Source: Actinomycetes bacterium
GTDB taxonomy: Bacteria > Actinomycetota > Thermoleophilia > Solirubrobacterales > Solirubrobacteraceae
Direction: 5' to 3'
Assembly: GCA_021820105.1 (NCBI GenBank)
Contig: JAKAED010000008.1
Coordinates: forward strand, 1 to 35,499
DNA: 35,499 bases
Shown: positions 1-8,102 of the stretch, piece by piece
How positions within the stretch are numbered: the stretch's first letter is position 1
Layout: each line of letters begins with the position of its first letter
Program-made: the position numbers and the translations under genes
The notes under the pieces: model-generated
What the model saw: only the letters and a program-made list of their open reading frames with translations
Database searches by the model: none
What the model was told of the DNA's origin: nothing

Positions 1-80
1 GTGCGAACGCGAAGGGTGCGGGTAAAGTTGGAAGAGCCGGGGGATGTGGCAGCGAGCCAGTGGCGCGACTCCAATCCCAG

Positions 81-305
81 ATGCGCGAACCCCAGACTCT
101 CGAGTACGTCTTCACGCACAGTCACGTGTACCGGCGTTTGATCGACAGCAACGGACAGGTGCTGGCGACCGACAGCTTTCGGAGGAGCCCGGAAGACCCG
201 CCCGCGGGCACGACCAAGACGGCCCGCGTGGAATCTCCGGACGGGGCGGCGGCGGCGCGGCGTCGAACACAGCCGAAACGGCAGAGTTGGTGGAGATCGA
301 GTTAG
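81..305 (+). CDS. small hypothetical protein (doubtful)
   Basis: Open frame of 74 codons ending 30 bp before the HNH gene. The first half (about residues 5-40, with EYVFTHSHVYRRLIDSNGQ and then a DSFRR-SPEDP stretch) has a protein-like composition, whereas the second half is rich in Ala/Arg and could be noise. I chose the ATG at 81; a GTG at 60 in the same frame is possible. No family is recognised. Another frame is also open here, so this may not be a real gene, or it may be the 3' part of something degraded. Confidence 0.3.
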   Translation: MREPQTLEYVFTHSHVYRRLIDSNGQVLATDSFRRSPEDPPAGTTKTARVESPDGAAAARRRTQPKRQSWWRSS

Positions 306-335
306 GAAGCAGCGGCCGGTACGATCGCCGCTCGA

Positions 336-986
336 ATGAGCGCATCGCCGATCCAGCCTGAGCAGAGCCGGGTGCCGAGGCCGGAAGCCGAGCGCCTCAG
401 GGCGGGGATCGCGGGCCTGGTCGATGCGACGATTCGGCCTCCAGCGGTGGGGGTCGATCGCGCGGCACTGCTAGAGGCTGTGGCGCAGCCGCGCGAGGCG
501 AGGCTGCGACGGCCTACGCTCAGCCTGGGAGCGGTCGTGGCGATTTTTCGCCGGGACTCGTGGACTTGCCGGTACTGCGGGGTGAGGACGATTGCGCCGC
601 CGGTACTCCGGTTTCTTTCGGAGATCTATCCGAAGGAGTTTCCGTATCACCCGAACTGGAAGTCGGGTGAGATCCACGACTCGTGGCTTGTGCTTTCGAC
701 TAGCGTTGACCATGTTGTTCCTGGGGCCCGTGGTGGCGAGTGGACGTCGCCCGAGAACCTGGTCGCGGCGTGCTGGGCCTGCAACTCGGCCAAAGCTGAT
801 CTGCTGCTTGAGGAGATCGGCTGGCGCTTGCTCAGCGAGGAGGATGTGCGCTCGGATTGGGACGGTCTGACGAGCTCGGCGGACGAGCTCTGGAGGCGGG
901 CGGGATCGCCGGAGATCTTCACGACCTGGCGGCGCGTGCTGAAGGTTGCGGGATTGGCTGGGACGCCGGCTGGCGTACTTGGTTAG
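336..986 (+). CDS. HNH endonuclease family protein
   Basis: 216 residues. The HNH zinc-finger nuclease fold is visible: a first CxxC knuckle (C78, C81), then after about 40 residues the catalytic SVDHVVPGARGG segment (D125-H126), then ENLVAACWACNSAKAD with N141 and the second CxxC (C146, C149). This is the McrA/HNH-type beta-beta-alpha-metal nuclease expected to cut DNA with one divalent metal. The N-terminal 60 residues and the C-terminal tail match nothing I know. The gene stands alone, with no methylase or phage gene beside it, so a role in restriction, in repair or as a relic of a mobile element cannot be decided. The ATG start at 336 fits the domain layout. Confidence 0.85.
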   Translation: MSASPIQPEQSRVPRPEAERLRAGIAGLVDATIRPPAVGVDRAALLEAVAQPREARLRRPTLSLGAVVAIFRRDSWTCRYCGVRTIAPPVLRFLSEIYPKEFPYHPNWKSGEIHDSWLVLSTSVDHVVPGARGGEWTSPENLVAACWACNSAKADLLLEEIGWRLLSEEDVRSDWDGLTSSADELWRRAGSPEIFTTWRRVLKVAGLAGTPAGVLG

Positions 987-1003
987 GCTGGCCGCGACCT
1001 CTA

Positions 1004-1247
1004 ATGGCTAGCGACGAAAGCAGCACCTTCTACGTGGTAACGACGCTCGACCCCCTGACACGTGGTAACGACGCTCGACCCCCTGACCGGGGATGAGCGG
1101 TTTGCCGAAATGGCTGACAACGGCCTCTTTTGGACAGATGACTCGGCTGCAGCAACGCTCTGGCCGGAAGCAGGCGATGGCCTGTCCGAAGTCCGGGCCC
1201 AGTGCGATCCGACGCTAATCCTGACGGCCGCGAAGGTGGTGCGTTGA
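1004..1247 (+). pseudogene. small hypothetical gene frameshifted by a 28-bp tandem duplication
   Basis: From the ATG at 1004 the frame reads MASDESSTFYVVTTLDPLT and then runs into a copy of itself. Bases 1033-1060 are repeated at 1061-1088 with only the last base different. Since 28 is not a multiple of 3, the frame shifts and stops at 1094-1096. Deleting one copy restores exactly 72 codons (71 residues plus TGA at 1245-1247), and the restored protein continues GDERFAEMADNGLFWTDD. The restored stop overlaps the next start (ATGA at 1247), as in a translationally coupled pair, which argues that the intact form was a real gene. The part from 1062 could still be read from a GTG. No family is recognised. 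Confidence 0.75.
1033..1088. repeat. 28-bp perfect tandem duplication (27/28 identical)
   Basis: Two head-to-tail copies, 1033-1060 and 1061-1088, each beginning CGTGGTAACGACG and ending CCCCTGAC plus one variable base (A in the first copy, C in the second). The duplication breaks the reading frame of the gene at 1004. The near identity of the copies indicates a recent event; contraction by slippage or recombination would restore the gene. Confidence 0.95.
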
Positions 1248-1468
1248 TGACGCAACGCGACCAGAGCTACACCGCAAACCCGCGCCTGCCGGAAGGTCGG
1301 CTACACGAACGTGTCGACAATATCCTCGACAACGCGGCTCGTATTAACGGCGAAGCTAACTACAGCCGCGAGAAGATGCTTCGCGTATGGACTGAAGCAT
1401 CGCGCGCGCTGGTCGACGAGCTCGATATCGCCAAATCTGACCTCGCCGACCTGTTGCAAAAGCTATGA
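1247..1468 (+). CDS. small hypothetical protein, coupled to the preceding pseudogene
   Basis: 73 residues from the ATG at 1247, which overlaps the stop of the preceding gene (ATGA). The frame is open upstream to 1202, but the overlap and composition favour 1247. The protein is acidic and mostly helical by appearance (RVDNILDNAARINGEANYSR, then a tail ending DLADLLQKL). The pairing of two approximately 70-residue proteins with coupled starts is the layout of a toxin-antitoxin or partner-protein pair, but no sequence motif supports that. Its translation may be reduced because the upstream partner is frameshifted. Confidence 0.6.
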   Translation: MTQRDQSYTANPRLPEGRLHERVDNILDNAARINGEANYSREKMLRVWTEASRALVDELDIAKSDLADLLQKL

Positions 1469-1489
1469 CGCGACACGACGGTCGCGTCA
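1466..1489 (+). terminator. hairpin overlapping the stop codon of the small gene
   Basis: Perfect 9-bp inverted repeat TGACGCGAC (1466-1474), 6-nt loop, GTCGCGTCA (1481-1489). It begins in the stop codon of the gene ending at 1468. No T-tract follows, so it may be a Rho-independent-like stop of the GC-rich type or simply a 3'-end stabiliser. Confidence 0.5.
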
Positions 1490-1652
1490 CACGACCACCG
1501 CTTTGACCGCCTCGATACTGCGGATTGGCTAAGACGTCGGCGGGGGCGGCCTTGGCTAGCGGCGACGGCTGCGCGCTCGCAGAAACTCGGCTCTCGAAAA
1601 CCCGAGCGCCCCTAGATGTGAAACGTCGGAAAAGTGACAGCTAGCGTTTGTC

Positions 1653-1670
1653 AGCGAACGAGTGTTCGCT
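1653..1670. promoter_or_regulatory. LexA/SOS-box-like palindrome
   Basis: Perfect 7-4-7 inverted repeat AGCGAAC-GAGT-GTTCGCT. Its core, CGAAC-N4-GTTCG, is the consensus of Gram-positive and actinobacterial LexA (SOS/Cheo) boxes. It lies 65 bp upstream of the ATG chosen for the universal-stress-like gene, in a 266-bp gap that contains no other gene. That it is a working LexA site is inference from the match and the position. Confidence 0.55.
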
Positions 1671-1734
1671 CTCGGCGTTGGGCGCGATGCGTGGGCTGGA
1701 GCGGTGATGCTTCTTGTGGGATCATCCGGGCGGG

Positions 1735-2235
1735 ATGCGGGACAGTCGGGTGGCGATCGGTGCGGGCGGAAGAGAGCGAGATTGCCTGCGAATTCTTGTT
1801 GTGAGCGAGCCGGGACGCAGCGGGGCCGCTGCGCTCGCGCGGGCGGCGGAGTACGCCGCGGCTGCCCCTGCCCAGGTGACGGTCGTTGCGGTCACGCCGC
1901 AGGCTGCCCGCAGTTGTCGTAGCTGCGGTGGTGTGTCGCCGACTGCTTACAACCGGGCTGTACGCGAAGACGTCGCTCAGGACCTGCATGCCGCGACCAC
2001 GCGTTCGGGCTTTGCTCTGGAGAACGTCAGAGTTAAGCTGCTCATTGAGGGCACGGATCCGCCGCTGGCGAGCTGGATTGCGCAGGGAGGATTCGATGTG
2101 GTGGTGCTCCCTGCGCGCGGGTTTGGCGCGCGTTTGCGAGGCCATCCGACTGCGCGCTTGCTGCGCGGCCTTGACGGCGTCGATGTTCACGTCGTGGGAG
2201 CTCCTCGGCGAAGCGTGCTCGCGCGGCTGACTTGA
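1735..2235 (+). CDS. universal stress protein (UspA)-like domain protein
   Basis: About 166 residues from the ATG at 1735 (an in-frame TTG at 1714 and a GTG at 1750 are alternatives; no clear ribosome-binding site decides). The fold is suggested by an opening beta strand (RILVVSEPG), an Ala-rich helix, a second strand (AQVTVVAVTP), a central LLIEGTDPPLASWIAQGG and the strand FDVVVLPARGFGARLRG, ending with VHVVGAPR. This matches the alternating alpha/beta pattern of Usp proteins, including the G-x(9)-like end segment, though the ATP-binding GxxGxG motif is not clean. Usp proteins are cytoplasmic and help survival under stress. A LexA-like palindrome lies upstream. Confidence 0.6.
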   Translation: MRDSRVAIGAGGRERDCLRILVVSEPGRSGAAALARAAEYAAAAPAQVTVVAVTPQAARSCRSCGGVSPTAYNRAVREDVAQDLHAATTRSGFALENVRVKLLIEGTDPPLASWIAQGGFDVVVLPARGFGARLRGHPTARLLRGLDGVDVHVVGAPRRSVLARLT

Positions 2236-2351
2236 TCTGCTGTTTGGTCTGAAGCGTAGTCCGCTGATACCGAGCCGTGCGCAGACGGAAAGTCGTCCCG
2301 TGGCGTTGCGTGCACGAGCAGCGAGGCTGCGCCGACGACGGGGACTCCTGG

Positions 2352-3575
2352 TCACGTCCTCGCGTGACGTTGGCCGTCGTGCGAGGAGCCCCCGGGTTCG
2401 TGCCCGTTGGGTTCGCTCATGGGTGTGTTCATCATTCGCAGCATCGGCAGCCCGCCGCCTTTGCGGAAGTAGCGGACGATGAGAGCTGCCGCGAGCGTGA
2501 GGAACAGGATGTTGAGCACTGTTGTGTAGTTGAGCGTGACACCGGCCTCGACGACCTTGGCGTGGCGTGGCCCGGTGGGAACCAGGCCGATCGCCGTGAA
2601 GATGAGGTCGACGATTAGGCCGGCGGCGGCCATGGTGGTGTAGAAGGTGACCAGGAGGAAGGCGGCGACTCGTCGGCCGTAGTACTTGCTGTAGATGTTG
2701 AGGATTGGGAGGATGATCAGGTCGGCGAAGATGAATGCGAGCACGCCGCCGAAGCTGATGCCGCCGTTCCATAGCACGGCGGCGAGGGGGACGTTGCCGA
2801 TCGAGCAGACGAAGGAGATGATCGCGACGAGCGGTCCGATCAGCGGTCCCCAGATGGTTGAGAGCACACCGTGGTGTTGTAGGAACAGGCCGCTCCAGAA
2901 CGAGTTCGGAACCCATGCAGCGAGCGCTCCGGCGATCAGGAGGCCGCCGAAGATGTCCATCCAGACTGCCGCCCAGTCCATGACGAAGTAGTTGCTCGTG
3001 GCGGTGAGTCCGTGTGGTGAGCGGAGCCGTTGCCAGATCGTGCCGGTGTCGGTCACGCTCATGTCCATTTCGGCGTGACCCTCCATGCGGCCCAGGGCTC
3101 CTCCGTTGGCGGTTGTTCGTGCTTCATCCACCGTCGTTGGTTTCAGGAACTTGCGGAACAGCAGGGCCATCAGCACGATCATGATCGGCCCGCCTAGAAA
3201 CTCGCCGGCTGTGAACTGCCAGCCGATCATGACCGCGAGGATGATGCCGAGCTCGACGACGAGGTTGGTCGACGCGAACTGAAATCCCATGGCTGCGGTG
3301 AAGTTCGCGCCGCGACGGAAGAGGGAGCGGGCCAGCGCGACGGCGGCGTAGGAGCAGGATGAGGACGCGGCGCCGAGTCCGGCCGCGACGGTGAGCGTTC
3401 GTGGCGAGTCGTCCGGCAGGAGGTCGCGCATCTGCCGCTTGCTGACGACCGCCTGTACCGCGGCGGAGAGCGCGAATCCGAGGATCAGTGCCCACAGGAT
3501 CTCCCAGAACATCCCGAAGGAGAACGACAGGGCGTCTGCGATGTGCGAGATCAGCGTGGCGGCGGTGAGCAGCAC
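2352..3575 (-). CDS. ArsP/DUF318-family permease (SO_0444-type metal efflux)
   Basis: 407 residues, start GTG at 3575, 27 bp after the csoR stop. At least eight hydrophobic segments are visible, split by a charged loop near residues 150-185. The stretch GLGAASSSCSYAAVALARSL and the later FVCSIGNVPLAAVLWNGG carry the conserved small-residue and Cys motifs of the UPF0718/ArsP permease group. Members move arsenicals or, in the SO_0444 branch, are implicated in Cu/Zn efflux. Its place as last gene of a copZ-copA-csoR operon supports a copper or soft-metal exporter in the membrane. The C-terminal tail, about 40 residues and His-rich, is a possible metal-binding extension. The start is uncertain because the ribosome-binding site is weak. 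Confidence 0.8.
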   Translation of the reverse strand: MLLTAATLISHIADALSFSFGMFWEILWALILGFALSAAVQAVVSKRQMRDLLPDDSPRTLTVAAGLGAASSSCSYAAVALARSLFRRGANFTAAMGFQFASTNLVVELGIILAVMIGWQFTAGEFLGGPIMIVLMALLFRKFLKPTTVDEARTTANGGALGRMEGHAEMDMSVTDTGTIWQRLRSPHGLTATSNYFVMDWAAVWMDIFGGLLIAGALAAWVPNSFWSGLFLQHHGVLSTIWGPLIGPLVAIISFVCSIGNVPLAAVLWNGGISFGGVLAFIFADLIILPILNIYSKYYGRRVAAFLLVTFYTTMAAAGLIVDLIFTAIGLVPTGPRHAKVVEAGVTLNYTTVLNILFLTLAAALIVRYFRKGGGLPMLRMMNTPMSEPNGHEPGGSSHDGQRHART

Positions 3576-3602
3576 GGCTTCCGGTGCGATGGAGGGTGGT
3601 TT

Positions 3603-3914
3603 CTAGCGGCTGCCGGCGAAGCGGTGCACGGCCTCCAGCAATTCGCGGCTCTTCTCTGCCGCGGTGTCGGGGTCGCCGGAGGCGAGCGCTCCTGCGACGC
3701 AGTGGTTGACGTGGTCGTCGAGGATCTTGAAGGCGACGGAATCGAGCGCTGTTGTCACGGCGGAGATTTGCGTGATGATGTCGATGCAGTAGCGATCCTG
3801 GTTAACCATCTTCTCGATGCCCCGGACCTGACCCTCTATGCGGTGCAGGCGCTTGACGAGCGCGTCCTTATCGGGCGTGTAGCCGTAGGTTGGTGGGGCG
3901 GCGGTGTCGGTCAA
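3603..3914 (-). CDS. csoR: CsoR-family copper-sensing repressor
   Basis: 103 residues, with an ATGA overlap with the end of copA. It shows the DUF156 signature ([16 protein letters not shown]) and the CsoR copper ligands Cys43, His68 and Cys72, with exactly the spacing of the characterised M. tuberculosis protein (25 and 4 residues). CsoR is an all-helical tetramer that leaves its operator when it binds Cu(I). The operator-like palindrome at 6315-6331 upstream of copZ is the obvious target, making this an autoregulated operon. Confidence 0.93.
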   Translation of the reverse strand: MTDTAAPPTYGYTPDKDALVKRLHRIEGQVRGIEKMVNQDRYCIDIITQISAVTTALDSVAFKILDDHVNHCVAGALASGDPDTAAEKSRELLEAVHRFAGSR

Positions 3915-6091
3915 GCTGTCTCCCTTCGCGATCGGAAGCGCCGTAGGCGCAGCGAGTTGGTGACGACGAACACGCTCGAGAACGACATCGTGGCGGCGGC
4001 GATGATCGGGTTGAGCAGCCCCGCCACCGCGAGCGGGATCGCCGCGACGTTGTACGCGAACGCCCAGAACAGGTTGGCTTTGATCGTCGCCAGCGTCCTA
4101 CGAGCCAGCCTGATGGCGTCACCTGCGGCTCGCAGGTCCCCGGAGACGAGTGTCAGGTCGGAGGCCTCGATCGCGACGTCGGTGCCGGTTCCGATCGCGA
4201 GGCCAAGATCGGCCTGCGCGAGCGCCGGGGCGTCGTTGATACCGTCGCCGACCATCGCGACGACCTCACCTTGCTGTTGGAGGCGGGTGATCTCTGCAGC
4301 CTTCTGGTCGGGCAGCACGCCGGCGAGCACATGCTCGATGCCGACCTGCTGTGCGACGGTGCGGGCTGCGCGCTCGTTGTCACCGGTGAGCAGCACCGGT
4401 CGCAGGCCCAGTGCCTTCAGGTCAGAGATCGCCTCCGGGCTGCTGGGCTTGATCTGGTCAGCGACGGCGATCAGTCCGCGGGCGGCGCCGTCCCAAGCGA
4501 CCGCAACGACTGTATTCCCAGCCTGCTCGAGCTGATCGGCCTGCTCGCGCAGGTCGTCGGTCAGCTGCACGCTCCACTCACTGAGGTAGGAAGGGCGCCC
4601 GACGAGCACGGCGTGGTCGTGGACGACCGCCTGGATCCCGAGGCCCGCCTGGTTTCTGAAGTCTTCGGCTGCCGGGATCGCGCCCAGTTGCGCGCGTCCG
4701 TACTCGGCGATCGCCCTGGCGATCGGATGCTCGCTGGCGCTCTCCGCGCCGGCTGCAAGCAACAGAAGCTCATCAACCGGGGTGCCGGGGCCCGCGACCA
4801 CTGCGGCGACCGCCATCCGGCCTTCGGTAACAGTCCCGGTCTTGTCGAGCACGATCGTGGTCACCTGACGTGTCCGCTCGAGGATCTCGGGGCCTCTGAT
4901 CACGATCCCCAGCTGTGCGCCTCGGCCCGTGCCGACCATGAGAGCCGTCGGGGTCGCCAGTCCCAGTGCGCATGGGCACGCGATGACGATTACCGCGACC
5001 GCTGCCGTGAACGCGGCGGTGGCGCTGGCGCCTGCCAGCAGCCAGCCGGCGAGGGTCAGCAGCGAGATGCCGATTACGACCGGCACGAACACTGCCGATA
5101 CACGGTCAGCGAGCCGCTGCACCGGTGCCTTGCCCGCCTGGGCATCGCTGACCAACCTCGCGATCTGCGCGAGCGCCGTCTGGGAGCCGACCCGGGTCGC
5201 GCGAACGACGATTCGTCCCGAGGTGTTGATCGTCGCGCCGGCTACCTGGTCTCCGACGGCAACCTCGACAGGCACTGACTCCCCGGTCAGCATCGACGCG
5301 TCGACCGCGGACGCCCCGCTCTCAATCGTGCCGTCGGTGGCCACCTTCTCGCCGGGCCGTACGACGAACAGGTCGCCGACCTGCAGCTGTTCGACCGGGA
5401 CAAGCCGTTCCTCGCCGTCCCTGATCACCCGCGCTTGCTTGGCGCCGAGCTCCAGCAGCTTGCGTAGTGCGTCACCTGAGCTTCGCTTGGCGCGCGCCTC
5501 GAAGTAGCGGCCCAGCAGAACCAGTGCCGTGATCAGGGCGGCGGCGTCGAGGTAAATGTCCTGAGTCATGCCTGTGATAAGGACGACGAGGGACCACAGC
5601 CACGCGGCGAGCGTGCCGATGGAGATGAGGGTGTCCATCGTCGCGGCTCGATGCCGGGCGTTTAGCGCCGCGGCGCGGTGAAACGGCCAGCCCGCGTAAA
5701 GCACCACCGGAGTTGCCAGGGCAAGCGACACCCAGCGCCAGCCCGGCGACGCCGGGCTCACCCACGCGAGGACTGCCACCGGCACCGACAGCACGACCGC
5801 GACCAGCAGCCTCGACAACCACGGCCGCGCCGGATCTTCATCCGGAAGCTCGTCATGCGGAAGCGCCGCGTGGTAGCCGGCGGCCTCAACGGCGCCAACC
5901 AGGTCATCGACCGACCGCAACCCGGGATCGAAGGTGACCGCGGCGTGCTCCGACGCGAAGTTCACCGACGCGCTGACGCCGTCGAGCTTGTTGAGGCGCT
6001 TCTCGATCCGGGTCGCACACGACGCGCACGTCATCCCCTCGATCGCAAGCTCGACCCGCTCGCCGCGTGCCTGGTCGGTGGCCGTGGGCAT
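3911..6091 (-). CDS. copA: copper-exporting P1B-type ATPase CopA
   Basis: 726 residues. One N-terminal heavy-metal-associated domain with C22-x2-C25 (MTCASC), then the actuator TGES loop (269-272), the membrane metal site CPC (372-374), the phosphorylation motif DKTGT (Asp416), the SEHP motif (His455) and GDGINDAP in the hinge. Eight membrane helices are expected. CPC with a single HMA domain is the Cu(I) (P1B-1) class, which pumps copper out of the cytoplasm. The ATG at 6091 shares one base with the copZ stop (TAATG), so the two are co-translated, and csoR overlaps its 3' end by 4 bp. Full length, no damage seen. Confidence 0.96.
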   Translation of the reverse strand: MPTATDQARGERVELAIEGMTCASCATRIEKRLNKLDGVSASVNFASEHAAVTFDPGLRSVDDLVGAVEAAGYHAALPHDELPDEDPARPWLSRLLVAVVLSVPVAVLAWVSPASPGWRWVSLALATPVVLYAGWPFHRAAALNARHRAATMDTLISIGTLAAWLWSLVVLITGMTQDIYLDAAALITALVLLGRYFEARAKRSSGDALRKLLELGAKQARVIRDGEERLVPVEQLQVGDLFVVRPGEKVATDGTIESGASAVDASMLTGESVPVEVAVGDQVAGATINTSGRIVVRATRVGSQTALAQIARLVSDAQAGKAPVQRLADRVSAVFVPVVIGISLLTLAGWLLAGASATAAFTAAVAVIVIACPCALGLATPTALMVGTGRGAQLGIVIRGPEILERTRQVTTIVLDKTGTVTEGRMAVAAVVAGPGTPVDELLLLAAGAESASEHPIARAIAEYGRAQLGAIPAAEDFRNQAGLGIQAVVHDHAVLVGRPSYLSEWSVQLTDDLREQADQLEQAGNTVVAVAWDGAARGLIAVADQIKPSSPEAISDLKALGLRPVLLTGDNERAARTVAQQVGIEHVLAGVLPDQKAAEITRLQQQGEVVAMVGDGINDAPALAQADLGLAIGTGTDVAIEASDLTLVSGDLRAAGDAIRLARRTLATIKANLFWAFAYNVAAIPLAVAGLLNPIIAAATMSFSSVFVVTNSLRLRRFRSRRETA

Positions 6092-6294
6092 TACTCAGCC
6101 TCGTAGCCCGCCTCATCGATCGCGGCACGCAACGCCGCGTCATCGAGGCCCTGGCCGTTGACCTCAACGACCTTGGTTGCGAGGTCCACACTCACGTTCT
6201 GGACCCCATCGACGCCGCTCAATTCCTCGGTCACGGCCGCCTTGCAGTGCTCGCAGCTCATTCCCGGAACTCGATAGGTCACTGTCTCGGACAC
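6091..6294 (-). CDS. copZ: copper chaperone CopZ (HMA domain)
   Basis: 67 residues forming a single ferredoxin-like heavy-metal-associated domain with GMSCEHC near residue 12. It carries Cu(I) to CopA and to CsoR in the cytoplasm. The GTG start at 6294 is supported by a strong GAGGAGG ribosome-binding site (6301-6307, 6-nt spacing). It is the first gene of the copper operon, directly behind the operator-like palindrome. Confidence 0.95.
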   Translation of the reverse strand: MSETVTYRVPGMSCEHCKAAVTEELSGVDGVQNVSVDLATKVVEVNGQGLDDAALRAAIDEAGYEAE

Positions 6295-6314
6295 GCAAAG
6301 CCTCCTCGTGGTGG

Positions 6315-6331
6315 ATACCCCTAGAGGGTAT
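6315..6331 (-). promoter_or_regulatory. CsoR-type operator upstream of copZ
   Basis: Near-perfect palindrome ATACCC-CTAGA-GGGTAT, 20 bp upstream of the copZ start. TACCC...GGGTA arms around a short centre are the known form of actinobacterial and Bacillus CsoR operators. A possible -10 (TAGGCT on the minus strand) lies immediately upstream, so bound CsoR would block the promoter. Function is inferred from the match and the csoR gene in the same operon. Confidence 0.8.
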
Positions 6332-6446
6332 TAGCCTAGCATCCTGAATGCGCCTGTACGGTCCGCGCTCGCCCACGATCATGCGTGTGGGTCTCCCACA
6401 CCTCTGGTGCGTGCAGACCCCCGCATTGGTGGTCCGATCGGGCTGA

Positions 6447-6484
6447 TTCATATGTTCCGCACGGTTTCTTCACACGCTGTTCAC
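6447..6484 (+). promoter_or_regulatory. direct-repeat regulator site A (TTCAY, 11-bp period)
   Basis: TTCAT at 6447, CGCAC at 6458, TTCAC at 6469 and TTCAC at 6480 are all spaced exactly 11 bp. The last repeat is also half of a GTTCACC-G-GGTGAAC palindrome (6479-6493). The site lies 61 bp upstream of the ATG of the redox/two-component operon. Same-face direct repeats of 11 bp are the binding mode of OmpR/PhoB-family response regulators, and TTCAC resembles the GTTCACC unit of the Streptomyces PhoP box. Autoregulation by the response regulator at 8392 is inferred. Confidence 0.75.
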
Positions 6485-6545
6485 CGGGTGAACCGAACGT
6501 GCCCGTAAGGCAATGTGATGAACGGGACTGGAATGAGGCAACAGC

Positions 6546-7442
6546 ATGGGTGAGGCACTTCTCTCGGGCTCCGCGTTGGCGGCGTTTCTCGCCGGGACGG
6601 TGGCGTTCTTCGCTCCCTGTTGCGCGTTTGTGATGCTTCCGACCTACCTTGCGAGCGTCGCTGGCGCGAGCCGCTGGCGCACCGCGGCACTCACCGGAGT
6701 GTTCGTCCTTGGTGTCGCGACGGTGGTCTGGCCCCTCACGGTCGGCGCGGCCGGCTTGGCGCAGCTGATCTCGGCCAACCACGAGGCGATGTTCTTGCTC
6801 GGCGGCGTCGTGATGCTGCTGGTCGGCGCCGCCACGCTCAGGGGCTGGATGTGGCATCACGCGCCGTCGCTCGGAGGCGGGGACCCGTCGGGCCTGCTCG
6901 GCATCTACCTGATGGGTGTCTTCGCTGGTGCAGCGACGGCCTGCTGCGCCCCTGTGCTCGCCGGCGCGGTTGCGATCGCCGGCGTCTCGGGGTCCTGGTG
7001 GGCCGGCGCGCTGCTCGGTTTGTTCTACCTGTTCGGGCTGATCAGCCCGTTGCTGCTCTCGGCGGCAGGCATCGGAAGGCTCCGCGGGCGGTTTCGCGAC
7101 CCGGCGCTCAACCTGAGCCTCGCGGGCCACATGGTCAGGACAACTCTGAGCCGCCTGGTCGGCGGGGTCGGATTCATGATCCTCGGTGGCGCGCTGATCG
7201 TCCTGGCGATCACCGGCGAAGCGCGCACCTCCCCGGGCTTTCAGAAGGCATTCGGCCGCTGGCTGACCGCACGTGCCAACGACCTGGCGACAGCGGTGCC
7301 TTCGTCGGTTGCCTGGGTGCTGATGCTCGTGCTCGCGGTGGCCGTGATCGCCCTCAGCGTCCGCACGCTGCGCCGGCGGCCAGCACCCAGCAGCCGGTCC
7401 TCGCAGGTACTTACAGCGACCGAGAACCATAAGGAGCGTTGA
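6546..7442 (+). CDS. DsbD/CcdA-like membrane thiol-electron carrier
   Basis: 298 residues with about six to eight hydrophobic helices. Paired cysteines sit at the two positions expected in the DsbD transmembrane fold: FFAPCCAFVMLP (C25-C26) and TACCAPVLAG (C133-C134), but as adjacent CC rather than the single Cys of classic CcdA. The family passes reducing equivalents from cytoplasmic thioredoxin to extracytoplasmic thiols. The following genes (thiol-disulfide protein, glutaredoxin-like protein) fit as partners. The first-gene position directly behind site A suggests control by the downstream two-component system. The start is supported by TGAGG at 6533. The doubled cysteines make it a divergent subgroup. 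Confidence 0.8.
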   Translation: MGEALLSGSALAAFLAGTVAFFAPCCAFVMLPTYLASVAGASRWRTAALTGVFVLGVATVVWPLTVGAAGLAQLISANHEAMFLLGGVVMLLVGAATLRGWMWHHAPSLGGGDPSGLLGIYLMGVFAGAATACCAPVLAGAVAIAGVSGSWWAGALLGLFYLFGLISPLLLSAAGIGRLRGRFRDPALNLSLAGHMVRTTLSRLVGGVGFMILGGALIVLAITGEARTSPGFQKAFGRWLTARANDLATAVPSSVAWVLMLVLAVAVIALSVRTLRRRPAPSSRSSQVLTATENHKER

Positions 7443-7445
7443 CCC

Positions 7446-8102
7446 ATGTCCCATCGAATCGAGGCCAAGCAGGCGCGGCGCGCGGAGCAGCTGCGCCTTG
7501 AACAAGGGGCGCGTAGGAGGCAGCAGCTGCTGCGCGGCGGCGGCCTGTTGAGCGTCTTGCTGATCGCGGTCGCACTGGTCGGCGTCGCGATCGCCAACTC
7601 GCAAAGCTCGTCGAACCTCAGTGCCACCGGTGCGTCCTCGGCCCCCGCAGTAGGTGCGGCCGCCCCGAGCTTCTCGCTGACCAACGCGGTGACCGGCCGC
7701 ACCCTCACCAGCGGGTCGCTGCGAGGCCACAAGACGCTGCTGTTCTTCTCGGAAGGCGTGACCTGCCAGGCCTGCCTGGTGCAGGCCGCGGACCTCCAGA
7801 AGAGCACGCTGCTGCGAGCAGCGGGGATCAGACTGGTCAGCATCACCACCGACACCGCCTCGCAGCTCGCGCAGGCCGCGCGCGAATACGGCATCCACGC
7901 CCCGATGCTCGCCGACCCCACCCGCACCATGTCCAACGCCTACGGGATGATCGCGGTGGGCGGCATGCAGATGGCCAACGAAGACGGGCACGCGTTCATG
8001 CTGCTCAGCTCGACTGGTCGCGTGCTCTGGCGCCAGGCGTACCCGACGATGTATGTCAAGCCCAGCCAACTGCTGGCCGACATCGGCCAGGCGCGCGCGT
8101 GA
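7446..8102 (+). CDS. membrane-anchored thioredoxin/peroxiredoxin-like protein
   Basis: 218 residues. A basic N-terminus (about 1-30) is followed by one membrane helix (about 32-51), a Ser/Ala linker, then an AhpC/TSA-type thioredoxin fold beginning at APSFSLTN with active site C107-QA-C110 (EGVTCQAC). The ribosome-binding site AAGGAG (7435-7440) lies in the end of the previous gene. Topology places the CxxC outside the membrane, where the CcdA-like protein encoded just upstream would reduce it. The HDAF-type C-terminal half (MLLSSTGRVLW) is typical of redoxins. The substrate is unknown. Confidence 0.82.
   Translation: MSHRIEAKQARRAEQLRLEQGARRRQQLLRGGGLLSVLLIAVALVGVAIANSQSSSNLSATGASSAPAVGAAAPSFSLTNAVTGRTLTSGSLRGHKTLLFFSEGVTCQACLVQAADLQKSTLLRAAGIRLVSITTDTASQLAQAAREYGIHAPMLADPTRTMSNAYGMIAVGGMQMANEDGHAFMLLSSTGRVLWRQAYPTMYVKPSQLLADIGQARA

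Noticed and set aside
1247-1468. Toxin-antitoxin pair formed with the frameshifted gene
   Set aside because: The size and coupling fit, but neither sequence has a recognisable toxin or DNA-binding antitoxin motif.
1651-2916. A 421-codon minus-strand frame opposite the Usp-like gene and part of the permease gene
   Set aside because: Shadow of real coding DNA; Arg/His-rich, no domain, and it overlaps the permease on the same strand in another frame.
6485-6545. A -10 element at a fixed distance after each TTCAY array
   Set aside because: TAAGGC (site A) and TATAGG (site D) fall at similar distances, but TATAGG overlaps a ribosome-binding site and sites B, C and E have no match, so no common promoter element can be claimed.
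6336-8069. A 577-codon open frame on the minus strand opposite the CcdA-like and redoxin genes
   Set aside because: It is antisense to two recognisable genes, has low-complexity Arg/Gln/His-rich composition and no motif; long spurious frames are common at this GC content.
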